DNA from: Nemertoderma westbladi
Taxonomy: Eukaryota > Xenacoelomorpha > Nemertodermatida > Nemertodermatidae
Assembly: GCA_032718475.1 (NCBI GenBank)
Contig: JAUCBJ010008355.1
Location: 1-54,940, forward strand
DNA length: 54,940 nt
Direction: 5' to 3'
Every line of letters starts with the position of its first letter. Within the stretch, counting starts at the first letter, position 1. The notes below the pieces were generated by a model that was not told where the DNA came from, did no database searches, and saw only the letters and a list, made by a program, of their open reading frames with translations. A program made the position numbers and the translations under genes. This document shows, in pieces, positions 1-12,323 of the stretch.

Positions 1-666
1 TTATTTACAGGAGTGTTAACATTGTCCCAATCCAGATCAATTTGAGAGAGACAAAGGGTCACTTTATCTATTTATTTTCCAGTTTTATTTTTCAGATTTA
101 TTTTTCAGGCCAACACTTTCTTCTTTATGCTATCATATTAAGTATACCGTAAAAACTCTTAACCCAGTGGCTCCCTACTGTAAGAAATGTACATACGCCA
201 AATGTCAATATGTGCTCTGCCTCATCGGATTCCGACTGGCCTTCTGTAGTAAACCAATTTGGTCAGGTCAAATCCAAACATTCGCCGGAGACCACCAAAT
301 GGTGCGCTTTGTGAAGTACCGTGCAGACACGATGATGATGAATATACAAACTGGTGTTAAAAGAGCTCCAGATTTTTTCTAAATGATATTCCTTGTTGTT
401 TAATACGTTTTGAACGCCCTGAAGTCGTCGGCATGTCGTTTTCTGAATAACTTAATAGTTCTAATCATGACAGGGTGCCCAATGTTGCTCTACACAGTCC
501 CAAGTCCAGAGCCAACTTCCAATAGTTAAGGTCTTCATGGCAAGAGCTTCAGGAGTTGTCTGGAATGATAATCATCTTTTGTTGATGTGGAACTCATGTT
601 GTATCTGTCAAAGTTACTATCAGTGAGAGCTTGATCCCGTTTACCATATGTATCTGGTCTTGGTCA
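1..666. other. AT-rich sequence without recognisable gene
   Basis: Short reading frames occur on both strands, but none shows a domain I recognise or a plausible splice structure. I see no repeat ends here. Confidence 0.4.
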
Positions 667-840
667 TCATTGTCTGCCCAAATTGTGCAAAAGTCCGCTT
701 GGTTGTGCAGCAATTGGATTGTTTATATTATCCTGCCACTTGCTCCATCCAGTCTCATTCAATTTATTAAACAGCACTTCATCTATAGACGCATTCTCTT
801 CGCCGTATATGTCCCACCAGCTAATCGATCTATTGCCTAA
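667..840 (-). pseudogene. possible coding remnant of unknown family
   Basis: Read on the - strand, this stretch is open for about 57 codons between two stops, without a starting methionine. The translation has a protein-like composition (contains DEVLFNKLNETGWSKW). I do not recognise the family. It lies 3-prime of the decayed transposase at 1.2-2.3 kb on the same strand, so it could be a downstream piece of that or of another element. A chance open frame is also possible. Confidence 0.2.
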
Positions 841-1169
841 TCATAGAGAATTGTAATCGTGCAGAACACAAGTTTACAGTCTGCAACTATAAATAAAATT
901 GTAGTAGTGTTTCACTTTACAATAGTACTTTTATTGAAATGCAAATGTTTCTTATTCTTTTAACTGCCGGTACTAACAATAACAAAACACGGCTAAAACA
1001 GTGGAAAAAATGCTGCAAAAAACGCATACAACGGTCATTATCCATCCAAACATAAAATGCCTAGAAATTATATAGATGAGATACTATATGCTATGAGGCA
1101 TTATTACATTCTAAATAGAAATTACCTAAGATGAACAAATTGTATACAATAGGCCTTGTTGAAATATTA

Positions 1170-2270
1170 CTTTCTATGTTTATTGCATAGGAAATTAATT
1201 TTTTGTATGGCCTTTTCGAAAATAGATCTTTTACTCGAATTGATAATAAATCCCCTACATCGTGATTCACACATCTTGCATTTCATGCTGAAAGTGGTGT
1301 GGGAACATTGGATCCCAACGAGATAGGAACTTCTGCTGAATGCAGTCCCACAGGCCCTTATGCAATTGTTCTTATTGGTTGTGGCAGGTTTTGCCACTTG
1401 CAGCGACTCTACCACAAACTCGCCATCTTCCACCTGTGTCCCTTTGCTTTGTTGTAGGCCTAAAGGACTATTTATTCCTCCTAGCCTATTTAGAACACCC
1501 TTGCCATGGGCTGTGGCAAAGAAATGCCACTCAAAGGAAATGTTGTTTAAATTGACTGATTGACTGGGCCATCTGATACAAAGTTTATTGTCTCGATTTC
1601 GGGATACTTTACTTTCAGTGCAGTTAAGATATGCTTAACAAATTCATGGATTGCTGTCTTCTCATGTTTAAGGAAATCTGAGAATATCACCATTGGCTCA
1701 TTAAGGTCATTGTCAATCCAAGCATACGATGTAAATAATGTAACCTGTTTATGTGACCAATGGGCAGAATAAACGTCATTCTGGTATAGGATACTGAAGT
1801 TCTCTGAAAAGTCTACTTCAACAGCTTTTAACAACTTTAATATAACAATGAACCAAAAATTGATTCAGATTCTTACCATAATTAGAAGTTATTTCTTTGA
1901 GCTGAGTTTTCTGATCACTGTCTTTAACCCATTGCTTGTAGCGTAATGGATTTTCTATAGCATCCACCACTTCAAGCTACAAAGTAATCTTCTTCTCTTC
2001 ACATAGTTCACATTCAGAGTGAACACAATGAGCACTCATGTTACCACAAGAGACCTTGGACTTCAGTTCTTTGTATGTTAAAGGGAAATTCCCATCTATG
2101 GTATTTAAAGATTCCATCAGCAAATAAGTCAACATTTGCAGGTCTCAAATCACAAAACTTAGCACGACGTATCTCTGGAACCACCACAGATTCCCTACTT
2201 TCAAGAAATAGAGAATACGCCTCATTAAACGAAGTTAACATGTATCGTTTCTGAATATTCTCTTTGTATC
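1170..2270 (-). pseudogene. decayed transposase-like gene (RNase H-fold type)
   Basis: Seen on the - strand in order: KRYMLTSFNEAYSLF followed by AKFCDLRPANVDLF (about 2,265-2,110), a Cys-rich step HCVHSECELC (about 2,030), QFLVHCYIK (about 1,860), then VEVDFSENF with SAHWSHKQVTLFT, FVSDGPVNQ, and EWHFFATAHGKG with a degraded LGG step (1,830-1,470). This order of motifs (LRP..V, DFAEN-like, SAHW..qvTLFT, SDGa.sQ, FFAtsHGKG) recurs in a multicopy transposase-like family of many invertebrates, whose acidic residues suggest an RNase H-like catalytic core. The frame is broken several times: a stop near 2,041, a shift near 1,840 and another near 1,550, and DGIGG reads NRLGG. It is therefore a dead copy. 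I cannot name the superfamily with certainty. Confidence 0.65.
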
Positions 2271-2314
2271 TCTACCATTCTTAGCACGATCACAAATGAT
2301 AATGCACTACTTCA

Positions 2315-2416
2315 TGCCAGTAGCTTGCCATGATATGTCATCCCGATTATAGAAAGCAAATGCGCTAATTCCTGCCAGGAGCTTGCCATGATATGTCATC
2401 CCGATTATAGAAAGCA
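2315..2416. repeat. 44-bp tandem duplication, spacing 58 bp
   Basis: Two nearly identical 44-bp segments (2,315-2,358 and 2,373-2,416) both run through CATGATATGTCATCCCGATT and end in AGAAAGCA. They differ at few positions, so the duplication looks fairly recent. Confidence 0.8.
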
Positions 2417-2881
2417 GTTACAGAATCTTAAACCTTATCACCGTTTAAACCTTAAACATATCACAGACATCCTTCTCACCCACAGCATCGCCAACTTTAT
2501 AAGAGATGACTGTTGCCGATCCAGATTGTTTATAGACATTTGTCCAAAAGTCATTGTTATTATTATGAGTGCATACATCTCTTAAAGTTTAAATGTGATT
2601 TTACATTTTCGTCAAATATTGCACCACTTCTCAGACACCCGTTAGATTTCCACAAACTAAACATACGCCATGAAAAATTATATTTATCACGCAAAAACTC
2701 ATTCCACCCAGGTACATTATTATTATTATTATAAGATAAGATTACTATTACCAGAGATACTGCAAGGCAACCACAACAGGATGACATACTATAGCCAATA
2801 TTTCATTAATTTATTCACCCACATAATTTGCAAGGTGGTTCTGATTCTACAATTTGAGAGGGACATTCTGGAATGGACACT

Positions 2882-3830
2882 GTGGGGCGAGCCACGAAAG
2901 TAAGCGAGCTTAGCATATGGGGTACCACTAACTCAAACTGTCATTCCTTTTGTTCAATTTTAAATGTTAAACATAACTCAGCCAAATCTCGATAAAATCT
3001 ATCCAAACTTGGTACACATGTAGCCTGGCCAAAAGTTTAGAAATTTTCCAAGTTGAATTTGTGTATGGCCTTCGAGAAGCTAAAGATAATAGCAGTTAAT
3101 TAATTAAATTAAAATTAATTAAGTTGGTTAGGGTAAAAATTGCATTTTCAACATGACTTTTAATGGAAATTAATTATTTTAAATTATGAGATATAAATAA
3201 TAATATTTATACTTAAACATTATAGAGCTGGAATCCCCATACCACATTCCTTTGTTGATTTTAATTAGTTCAAGTGATTTTCTTTAAGAAATGTATTTTT
3301 AATTTATCTAAACATAATTAAGTTATCAAAATGCCCTAGAAATCAAATATCTATCAAAAATGCCCCTATACTTCCCTCATTCCTTGGCATGCTTGCTATT
3401 GCCTATAGTTTGGGAACCAGTCCAATCATCTCACCACTACTTGGCAACAGGTAATTACATCTATAGGACATATTAATAGGACAATTAATATTTCAGTATC
3501 AATTCAATCGGCAAAAAGTAAGATTTAATATTTTTTACAAATTTGTGAAATTTGTGTTTTTTACAAATTTACTACGCCTAAAATTTAAAACACAAATTTC
3601 CTGTAAATAACTTTGCCTTTCATTAATCCTATGTGCGCCTTTGGGTTGGGGTGGTCCAGTAGTCCGGGAGTTGTGCAGATTAAGAGAGGGTTGAAGGGGG
3701 AACTTTTCTCTCTTCTTTGATTATTCTTATTGGCGGTTTGGTTAAATTTCTTAAATGCCAATTTTGCGATAGAATTGCTCAATTTTAATCTCTATCTGAT
3801 AACTGAGCCTCGTGCTGCGCGAAGGTCCTA
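2882..3830. mobile_element. dispersed non-autonomous element, copy 1
   Basis: The left end GTGGGGCGAGCCACGA and the right end (CCTCGTGCTGCGCGAAGG) recur, with matching internal blocks, in a second copy at 39,196-39,657 inside an Irx intron. Shared internal blocks include AACTTGGTACACAT, GGCCTTCGAGAAG and GAATTGCTCAATTTTAAT. The ends are imperfect inverted repeats beginning GTGGGG. No coding capacity is visible. Copy 1 is longer than copy 2, probably through later insertions. Confidence 0.65.
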
Positions 3831-4114
3831 TGAACGTGTTTATAACAGTAGTATTTCTTCACTGCAGTTGGTGACTCCACAAACTTTACTTTCCATAATA
3901 TATAAAACGTATTGTTAATGTATTGTAAATCCTGTATTGTATTGTAGATCCTATTATTTCAATCACAATACACAATAACTTCTTCTTCAATGACTTCCTA
4001 ACAGCCAGCCTAATGCAACTTCAACTTCGAACAACGTAATTTGTATTTTTTTAATTTAACGGAAATTGACGATGGCAAAATGCTCTCAGAGGTAGTGTAA
4101 GTTGGAATCTCCAC

Positions 4115-4145
4115 GGTAGGGTCCCGGGACCCTGGGACCCTACCC
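4115..4145. repeat. GC-rich palindrome
   Basis: AGGGTCCCGGGACCCT is a perfect 16-bp palindrome, and the flanking GTAGGGTCCC and GGGACCCTAC also pair with each other. It stands out in AT-rich surroundings. Confidence 0.8.
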
Positions 4146-4267
4146 TCGCTACGCTAGTGAACATAAACACAATACGCTGCAACTAATTGAAATATATTAG
4201 AAAAATGTAAGTACTAAGAAAAGTATTAGTTGATTGGGCAATAAAACAAAACAAAGTAACAGTTTTT

Positions 4268-4489
4268 TTAATTAGGGTTGAGAATGTAACTTTTTAATCT
4301 ACTTTTAAAACTACCTATACTAATTGACTGTTGCACTGTAAGGGGTAAACTGTTCCATATTATTGATGAGACAGAGTAAATAGCTATGAATCTAACTTTA
4401 GTAAAATTATGAAATTGGGCATTGGGCATTTCTGGTTTGATGATGATGTATAGATGAAACTGGTGTGAGGAGGAAGGGAAATACACCAC
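4268..4489 (-). pseudogene. LINE ORF2 3-prime remnant
   Basis: The 73-residue translation ends with SVSSIIWNSLPLTV, then GSFKSRLKSYIL. The block WNSLP...FKxxLKxyL is characteristic of the C-terminus of many non-LTR retrotransposon reverse transcriptase ORFs (known of the family). No RT catalytic motif is nearby, so this is a 5-prime-truncated remnant, unrelated in sequence to the LINE copies at 8-18 kb. Confidence 0.55.
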
Positions 4490-4657
4490 GGGAAGTAAGC
4501 CATTGACATACTTTTAACAGATCAACAAAATTTGAAATGTAAAGATATTACTAATTGCAATTATTAATCGATACAAAGGCAAAAATTTGCGGAAAACAAG
4601 AATTGTGGTATAGACTATCAGAAGGCAGCTGTTCTCAAACGTCTAATGATGAGAGGT

Positions 4658-4893
4658 GAGTACCGCATGGAAGATGATAGTTTTCTTTGCATAAGCAGCA
4701 TGTCTGTCATTTTTTCATCTGATGGGAGGGTGAATGTCATGTAACAAAATTAACAAGAAGGGGCAGAAGGGATGGGGGAAGAGGTAGGGGGTGGTAGCAA
4801 CCATCCCCTACCTCTTCCCCCTCACCCTCCCATCAGATGAAAAAATGACATGCTGCTTATGCAAAGAAAACTATCACCTTCCATGCGGTACTC
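4658..4893. repeat. 236-bp foldback with long near-perfect arms
   Basis: Arms 4,658-4,730 and 4,825-4,893 are reverse complements except for a small indel. Inside them a second stem pairs about 4,774-4,791 with 4,804-4,821 (GGGGGAAGAGGTAGGGG with its complement), closing on a short loop. A 43-bp piece of the left side is unpaired. No coding sequence. It could be a foldback transposon or an inverted duplication. Confidence 0.85.
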
Positions 4894-5843
4894 ATTGTTA
4901 TACAGGAACAGGGTGGAAACTGTTCGGAAGTGGTTTAAAGTAAATGTATATAAATATTTACCTGTACCTAGCTAAGAATGACAGACGAATGTGAACTGCA
5001 TAATATAACTGCATAATATAATAATTTGTATATACCAACACTAGTTTCAGAATATAATAGGTATGAGAAATATATTTAGTTAGTTATTGAGGAACTTCTG
5101 AGGGCAGTAGAACCATCGATCCCTGGATGGTGGTTTCCTCAGGCAGTGATATAGATCGACAGATGTCCAACTGATTTTGAGTGATTTTAGTATTCAGATT
5201 CCTTAAGATCATGGATGATTATGATCTGGTGTGCTACTTGAAGTATGATCTACGACACTAGAGCTGCAGGCAGTGGTTTGAGGATTTGGTGCACCAAGAT
5301 TTGGAAAGTTAGATGTATTGCTCTAAATACTATCCTTGGGGTAAACATTGGTTGGAATCTCATCGTTCTGGCCCCCAATCATACTTGTTAAGGAGGAACT
5401 GATCTTATGTTCACAACACTGGAAGGGTAGAGATACTGAGATGTTGATAAATTTTTATGCCCAAGTTGAAGCTAGACATAATTGTCAGTGATATTGGAAA
5501 CTACAATCGCTTGTGCAGTGGATTTACAGCAACTCATGGGCGTTGTTATCTTCCATGCATCGGTATTTAATTTGGCGGATCCTATATGTTCTTAAGAATG
5601 GCTCCAAATAAGTTTTTTCTAAGGATTAGCATCAGTTGTTTGTGTTTCTTCAAATGAACTAGATATGGATGTACCAGTAGGTGTTTTCTCAAATTCATCA
5701 AAAAGCATATCGATATCTAAATTGACATCATGTATCAGTAGTTTAGTTACAGCAGTCATTCTTGGCAGCATACTGTAGGCTATATGGAGATTCTACAGTT
5801 CTAGGAATATCAAATAAATACAGATAATAGCTCAGCCTATTGT
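4894..5843. other. non-coding stretch
   Basis: AT-rich sequence with stops in all frames and no domain or repeat that I can identify. Confidence 0.4.
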
Positions 5844-6586
5844 CAGGGATCGTATGGTACTACCACTACTGTAAATACCGCACTACTGTGGTATTTGTGG
5901 TAGTTGCTTTTAGTTTTTACAGTAGGCAAATTCCAATTGGAGTGCTGCTTCTGCCTGTCCATCGAATTCATGTTAAATTGATAATTGAAAAATAAGTACT
6001 TAAGAAGTAAAACTTTTACTGTAAACTATGTTTCTAAATTAAGTTGAAGTTCATATGTCATAACAGGCTGAAACAGCAGCAATAGTAATAGTCAAATAAT
6101 TTTCTAAAATAATAATCCTGATTTCGTATAACTATGAAATTAATAAGATATAAATTTTTTATGATACGAAAAAATTTCAAAACTTATTTCGTATCATATC
6201 ACATTTTCTTAAAATCACATTAATATCACATTGTATCTTACAGTCCTATATTTATACCTTCAAAAATCAGCATTTTTATGCAAAATAAGCATTCAGCCAC
6301 CGTTTCAGCAGTTACACATTACATATGTAAAATTGATTGGCATTGTAGCATATTTTCTGTCAACAAAAGCAAAAAGAAATTAAAATTTATTAATTCAAGA
6401 AAACGCTTTACCAAAAATAAACGCCACACTTTAAAAAATATCATCAAAAAGTGAGCATCTAGCTTCGTTAATAACAGTTACATTATTTGCTACCGCAACT
6501 ACCACTACCATGGTAAATACCACTACCACAAAGCCATACCATTACTGCTACTGCTACTGCAAAAAGTAACTACCGTATGATCCCTG
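5844..6586. mobile_element. non-autonomous hAT-like element
   Basis: The left end CAGGGATCGTATGGTA matches the inverted right end TACCGTATGATCCCTG. Both ends continue into related runs of TACCACTAC/GTAGTGGTA-type sequence. CAGGG-type termini are typical of hAT transposons (known of the family). The interior of about 740 bp has no transposase. I do not see an intact 8-bp target duplication, so the insertion is old or the superfamily call is approximate. Confidence 0.55.
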
Positions 6587-6951
6587 CGAAAGATATGTTA
6601 GTAGGTAGGTTAGCCTCTAAATAGAAATACATACATAACTGGTGCGTGGTACTAACGGTATACCATGCCATGTAGCTTGAACAGCCTACTGCCGAGCCAA
6701 CAGGGGGACAGTATGGGGTCCACTACTTTCAATTACAAACATTAGGCCAATGGCCTATTGTCCTAAACAGATCTACCAATGGCTGAAAGGATAGGGCCTA
6801 ATGATACCAAGACTGCAAGATGGGGGTGATCATACCAGTCTGCCGGTTAGTATGTGCTGAAAATATGATGTGCTACTGCCCAGCAAACAGAACTTAAGCG
6901 AATCGCAGGCGCAAAATATACTATATTATGAGCGTTTTGTACATGCATTTT

Positions 6952-7009
6952 TGCTTCGATGTTGGCGCGACCGTGGAACTTGCTTCGATGTTGGCGCGAC
7001 CGTGGAACT
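6952..7009. repeat. perfect 29-bp tandem duplication
   Basis: Two adjacent identical units start TGCTTCGATGTTGGCGCGAC. The short GC-rich unit is isolated. Confidence 0.85.
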
Positions 7010-7375
7010 ACTCGCAGGCTAATGACACGGCGATTTAGTGTACTACATTCGCAACATTGTAGTATGTTACTTTGCCTATTGCTCAGTGAATAAAGTAGCG
7101 AGATCGCTATGAAATACCAGCAACATTAGAAGCTATTTACGATTATGATGCGTTCATAGCATCCATATCGCAACCTCTATGCAAGTGAATAAAGTAGTCT
7201 AATCACTATGAAATTGTTATATTTATCATTTCTTTTGAAATTATTAGTTTGCAATAAATTGCCTAGAAGAACAATCATTAGAGTTTCATTGATAACGTAT
7301 TATTAAGAGAAGTTGAACACTGACTTTGACTTCGTTAGCATTGGTTTGGCATTAGTTCATTGAAGTTTGGCTCAC

Positions 7376-8032
7376 TGCGTTTGTCCAATGTGGTAGCAGA
7401 TGATGGTCCAATAAGAGCGAAAATCATTAAAAATATGTGTTTGATCATCAAATGTAAAGTTATTGGAACATTTATAACGGCAGCTACATTCTACTTGTGT
7501 TGGTGACTTACTATCAATTAATTTTCCCTCCCTATTAGTATAAGATTCCGAGGTGGCTCTTGCTTTAGTTCTGGATTTACGATTTTCTAGAGATTCACCT
7601 TTTGAACCCCATTTGGGTTTTGTTACCCCATTTGGGTTTTGTTACATTTAACATAGTCTCAGCATGTTTCATGCTGGAAACAACCTCCATAATAGTATCT
7701 AATCCTTCGTACACTTCTTCATCATCGGCACTTTCTTCAGGTAAATAATCATTGTCAACAATCTTGTTCATTGAGAAATTGTCAACTCGCACTGGAGACA
7801 TTACAACATCAGAGCTCATTGAGATACTGTAATGTCACGCTGGAGACAATACAAGATCAGGGGTCATAGAGACATTGTCAACTCGCACTGGAGACATCAC
7901 AATATCAGGGGTCATTAAGGATATTGGTCTGTGATAATGGTAATTGTGATAACTCTATGGTTAATAGGTCTATCATGCTTGTGGGTTCTGAATTTCTAGC
8001 AACTCATTGGGTTTTATGTCCTCTGTACTCAT
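7376..8032 (-). pseudogene. decayed N-terminal part of a transposase-like gene with internal repeats
   Basis: On the - strand a methionine at 8,032 (MSTEDIKPNELLEIQNP) leads, through frame breaks, into three tandem units of about 17 residues of the form MTPDIVMSPVRVDNVS (7,920-7,770). One unit carries an in-frame TGA. Then follow an acidic stretch (NDYLPEESADDEEVYEG) and, in another frame, CSCRYKCSNNF followed by QTHIFNDFRSYW (about 7,500-7,390). The CxCxxxC plus IFxxFW arrangement resembles the N-terminus of a transposase-like family common in invertebrates (recognition from memory, moderate). The open frame stops at a donor-like GTGAGC near 7,375, so this may be a first exon. It could belong with the fragment at 1.2-2.3 kb, but that is not demonstrated. 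Confidence 0.45.
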
Positions 8033-8087
8033 AGTTTATTAGTTTATGATATTACAAGTAGATTTATTTGTATTTCCTATATTATTG

Positions 8088-8546
8088 CATGGCCAGCCTT
8101 GAACGGGCTTTCCAGGATTTGGAAGTCATATAGAATACATCAGAAACTTAAGGTCCGATTATTTAGAGCAGCCGTAGTTCCTCTACTCCTCTATGGGAGT
8201 CCATGCTGGGCTCTAACTGCTGCAGACACCAAATCTCTGGATGACACATTCACAAGAATGCTACACCGGGTTTATTGTATCAAGTACAATGCACACATCT
8301 CCGACCAGACACTATATAACATTGGAGGTGTCTCGTTGGTTCCCCCAAGATTGACACTAGAACATAGCCACCTCCACTTTGCAGGACATTGCTTTCGCAG
8401 TGAGAACCAGGCAGTGCATAATCTTGAGCTTTGGGGGCCTCATGGAGTGAATAAGCATGGTTGACAGCCATGACTTTCTTGAGATGCATCTTGGGACACT
8501 GGCTTTGAAGATGCGGATGATATAGCAAATGTCATAGGTGATAGGT
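8088..8546 (+). pseudogene. LINE 3-prime fragment (copy A)
   Basis: The sequence is closely similar to the C-terminal coding part of the intact LINE at 13.7-17.0 kb, from the ALNRLSRIWKS region through LLYGSPCWALTA to ADDLANVMGDR. It begins abruptly within the ORF, has a stop codon at about 8,462, and ends before the 3-prime end of the family. It is dead and truncated at both ends. Confidence 0.9.
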
Positions 8547-8719
8547 TCAAAAGTTACATTAAAATATTATATCCAACCAATGCGACTTTTTTCCTACTGC
8601 AATCTTGCATCTCTGATAAAGACTCCTTCTCCACTTCCAATATCCGGTGACTGGCCGGAATCCAGTGGTCTGAAAATTCCGCCACCAGCATCGGCGTTTT
8701 CCCCATGGTGTCGGGAATA

Positions 8720-11700
8720 ACGGCAATAGTTATATAGTGTCTGGTTGGAGATGTGTGCATTGTACTTGACACAATGAACCCGGCGTAGCATTCTTGTGAA
8801 TGTGCCATCCAGAGATTTGGTGTCCTCAGCAGTTACAGCCCAGCATGGACTCCCATAGAGGAGTACTGGAACTACTGCTGCTCTAAATAATCGGACCTTA
8901 AGTCTCCGATTAATTCTCGGTGACTTCCAAATCCTGGAAAGCCTATTCAAGGCTGCCCATGCCTTTCCCTTACGTATTTGAAGGTCCTCACCTGACTTCC
9001 GGATCCATGATCCCAGGTAACAGAAGTCATCCACATGCTCAAGCATACCATCTTTTGAGCTTATGCTCATCCGATCAGAGACTTGCTGACGACTTTCAAA
9101 ATTTTGGTCTTTCTGGAGTTAATAAAAAGACCAACACTAGAAGCAGCATGTTCTAATGAGCTGAGGAGCCGTTGGGCTCCCTCTAGTGATTCTGAGAGTA
9201 CTCCGAAGTCATCAGTAAAGTCTAAGTCAGTTAGGTACATGGCAGGATTTCCTCGACTTCTGGAGCCAGTAGGTGGAGTTATCATCACCCCATCATCATT
9301 ATGATGATCTAAGGACATGCGTAGAACATAGTCAACAACAATTATGAACAAGAATGGTGCAAGTGTGTCTCCCTGGAGGACGCCCCATAACACTTCAAAT
9401 AGTTCTGTGTCACCGTCAACAGTAGACACAAATGTTGTCGAACCATCGTATACTGATCTGATTGCTGCAATCATTTCATCAGGAATCCCATATGATGAAA
9501 GTATGCTGAACATGCGTGAGCGAGAGACTGAATCAAAGGCCTTGAAGAAGTCAACAAAGATAACAGCCAGATGCCTGTCTTTCTTTTTTGATAACTCTTC
9601 AATTATTCTTCTAAGTGCCAAAATGGGCTCCATGGTCCCACGACCTTTACGGAACCCATTCTGATTTTCCAGGAAACAGTCTCTCAATGGGATCCCTGAT
9701 GCAATTTAATAGAATTCTATTGTATAGCTTTGCAGCAATCGAGATCAATGAGATTCCCCGAAAAGAACCATAGAATGTTAGGTTGCCCTTCTTGGGAACT
9801 GGCACCAACTTATTTGTTTTCATTTCTTGTGGGACTCTTGTTGTTCGGTACATGTCTACTATGATGGGATAGATGAGCTTTAAACACTCAGGTATTTTAA
9901 AGACCTCAGGGGGAACACCATCTACTCCACTGGCATGATTGGTCTTAATGCTCTTTGCAGCAGCCTTCACTTCTGCAAAGGAGATATCACCAATGGGAAT
10001 ATCTGGGATTACAGACTCAGACACTTTTACTTCTATAAAGTTTCAGGCAATACCCTGTCATTATTGAGGAGCTTTTCAAAGTGGGTCTCCCAACCATTGA
10101 GGCAATCTGCTGGTGATTCAGCCTTAACCTTGGTGGTTGGTTGGCTTTTTCGACCAGCAAGCAAGTTGATCAATCTCCATGCCTGGGATGATTGCCTGCG
10201 GTCGTCAGCATCATTGATGGCATCAACCTGTTGGTTTATTAGCTCCTGTAAATTAACAGAGTACTGCCTGTTCAGGGACCTAGATGCAGCCTTAACTGCA
10301 TTCTTGGCCGCTGTAGTCTGTTTGAGTCGGGACTCTTTCTGCGCCTTGTAGAGGTCATTTCGGCACTTCTGAATTTTGTTGTCAGTCCAGGGGGCCCGTT
10401 TCCTGTTTCGAGGGTATACAGGAACTGTTTCTGCAGCTGCTAACTTAACTGCCTCTGTGAAGGCAGTATAGCCCTCACAGTGATCTGCCGCCTCAGAGGC
10501 AAGAACCTCATACCTGTTGCTCAGCTGTAGTGTGAAGCTGGATTTCACACTTGGCTGTTGCAACAGAGAGGACCAGTCATGCTGCGGCAAGGCTGATTTC
10601 GTAGTTCTGCTAGCACGCAGACTAAGTCTTACCTTGGCCACAATAAGGCGGTGATCACTGGAGAAGGGTCATAGTGTAAATGCATTACAGTCTTGTATAG
10701 AGCTCCTGTATTTCCTACAAAACAGGATATGGTCTATCTGGGACTTGTGAACACTGGGTCCACTATGAGTCCATAGCTTTCCAGTTCGCTTCTTGATCTG
10801 GGTTCCAGCCGAAAACAATCCATTTCCAGAGATAAAATCCTGAAGATGGATGGAATTACGGTTAACACTATTGCTATAGACCCAGGGCGATGTAGGTGAT
10901 TGATGCAGACTTGCATTAAAGTCTCCCAGGAATGTTAAGAATGCATGCTGATCCACTCCATCAGTAGCTGCTTGTAGATTCTGGTAGAAATTTTCCACCT
11001 CCTCTACAGGGGCAACACTAGTTGGAGAGTAGCACACAATCAGAACCACCTTAGGAAACTTCTTAGCCAGTCTTCCAGAACATGAGAAGTGGCAACGGAT
11101 GATGCGGTTAGAGATTTGGTCTATTTTGTCCAATGCTGCATGTGCAGTTGGATTCATCAATAGACCAATTCCACCATTGCCACTATCATCTGCTGAAGCG
11201 AGGGCGAGTCGCCAACCACCCCCCATGTCCTTAATCAGAACCTCATCAGTCTGTCCAGTCTGCATTCGGTGCTCTTGAACACCCCCTGAGAGAAAGCTTA
11301 TCTGCCAAGGCAGTCAGCTCACCTTGTTGCATTGGGGACCCGAGTGTTAGGGTGTTTACTGAAGCTAGTCTAGTGACTTGCCTCAGATTCACCAATGGCT
11401 TTGTTGGTCGGGGTGGAACATGAGAGTAGCCTCCAACTCCAGAATCCCTCTCCCCCTCACAATCTGGCCTCCCTGGTGACCCAGGGTTTGGGCCAGAAAG
11501 GTCATCAGGAAAGGGACTCACAGAATTGTTGGCTGCTCTCTCTCCAGTAGGGGGTGTGACAGGCAGCCGGTCAGGAGATAACTGATGCCTGTGAGGCCAA
11601 TTGTGTCCTGTAATTCTACTGGCATCAGGTGGCCGGACCTCCGCATCCATAATCCATAGTGGGGGTTGGGTGGTGCTTTTTTTGCCAAGTCAGCTCTCAG

Positions 11701-12140
11701 GGCATATACCACACCCTGGTTTGCCATTCCACAGGGTTGGTGTCGCAGTGGAGTCAGATATGAGGCCCATCACCCATACCTACTCTGACGCACATGACCC
11801 ACCATGGCTGTGCAGCTCATCTGCTGGGCCATGCCCTGTACCCCTGCTGCCAAGTGCAGGTCGCAGTGAAGTGCACTCAGAGTGGACATGAGAACACTCT
11901 ACTCCTGTCCAGCCATTGGTAGATCGCATCTGCCTGGCCAGTCCATATACCCCTGCAGCCAAGTATATGGGTCCTTAATCCAGGACCAAGGGCATCCTTA
12001 TCCCAGAACCAGGGGGTCCTAGTTACAGGATCAGATTTGCCCTAGAAAGATGGTCTATGCAGCCACAGGTGGCACCTCCTTTATGCTGCATGGAGGTGGC
12101 AAGTTTTCTTGATCAATGACCTAGAATACCTGACCTGAAA
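8720..12140 (-). pseudogene. LINE retrotransposon, long broken copy (copy B)
   Basis: This is an antisense copy of the same family as 13,325-17,071, with its 5-prime end near 12,140 and its 3-prime end cut at about 8,720 inside the ORF, just after the TLYN motif. It includes the APE-type endonuclease (GDFNASLH, IDHILF) and the reverse transcriptase (FVDFFKAFDS, GVLQGDTLAP). The catalytic step FADD reads FTDD here. The frame is interrupted repeatedly (breaks near 11,650, 11,250, 10,650, 10,025, 9,670 and 9,070), so it cannot make a full protein. It supplies a 3.4-kb inverted repeat with the intact copy. Confidence 0.93.
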
Positions 12141-12323
12141 AAAGGTTCTGGAAGCTGGGGTTCGGTAGTTTGGGCGGCGGCATTGCCAGCGAATAGTCGC
12201 CGACAGGAACGGTGTGTACGTAGTGTATGAACCGGTACGACAGCGCCAATAGTTGGAGAGGTTGTTGTCATCGGCATGGCAGGTGAAGGTGACTGAAGGG
12301 TTTGGTAGTGGTGGGAAATTGGT

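Noticed and set aside
167-382. 71-codon Cys-containing + strand frame as a small secreted protein
   Set aside because: No signal peptide, no splice context and no recognisable cysteine spacing.
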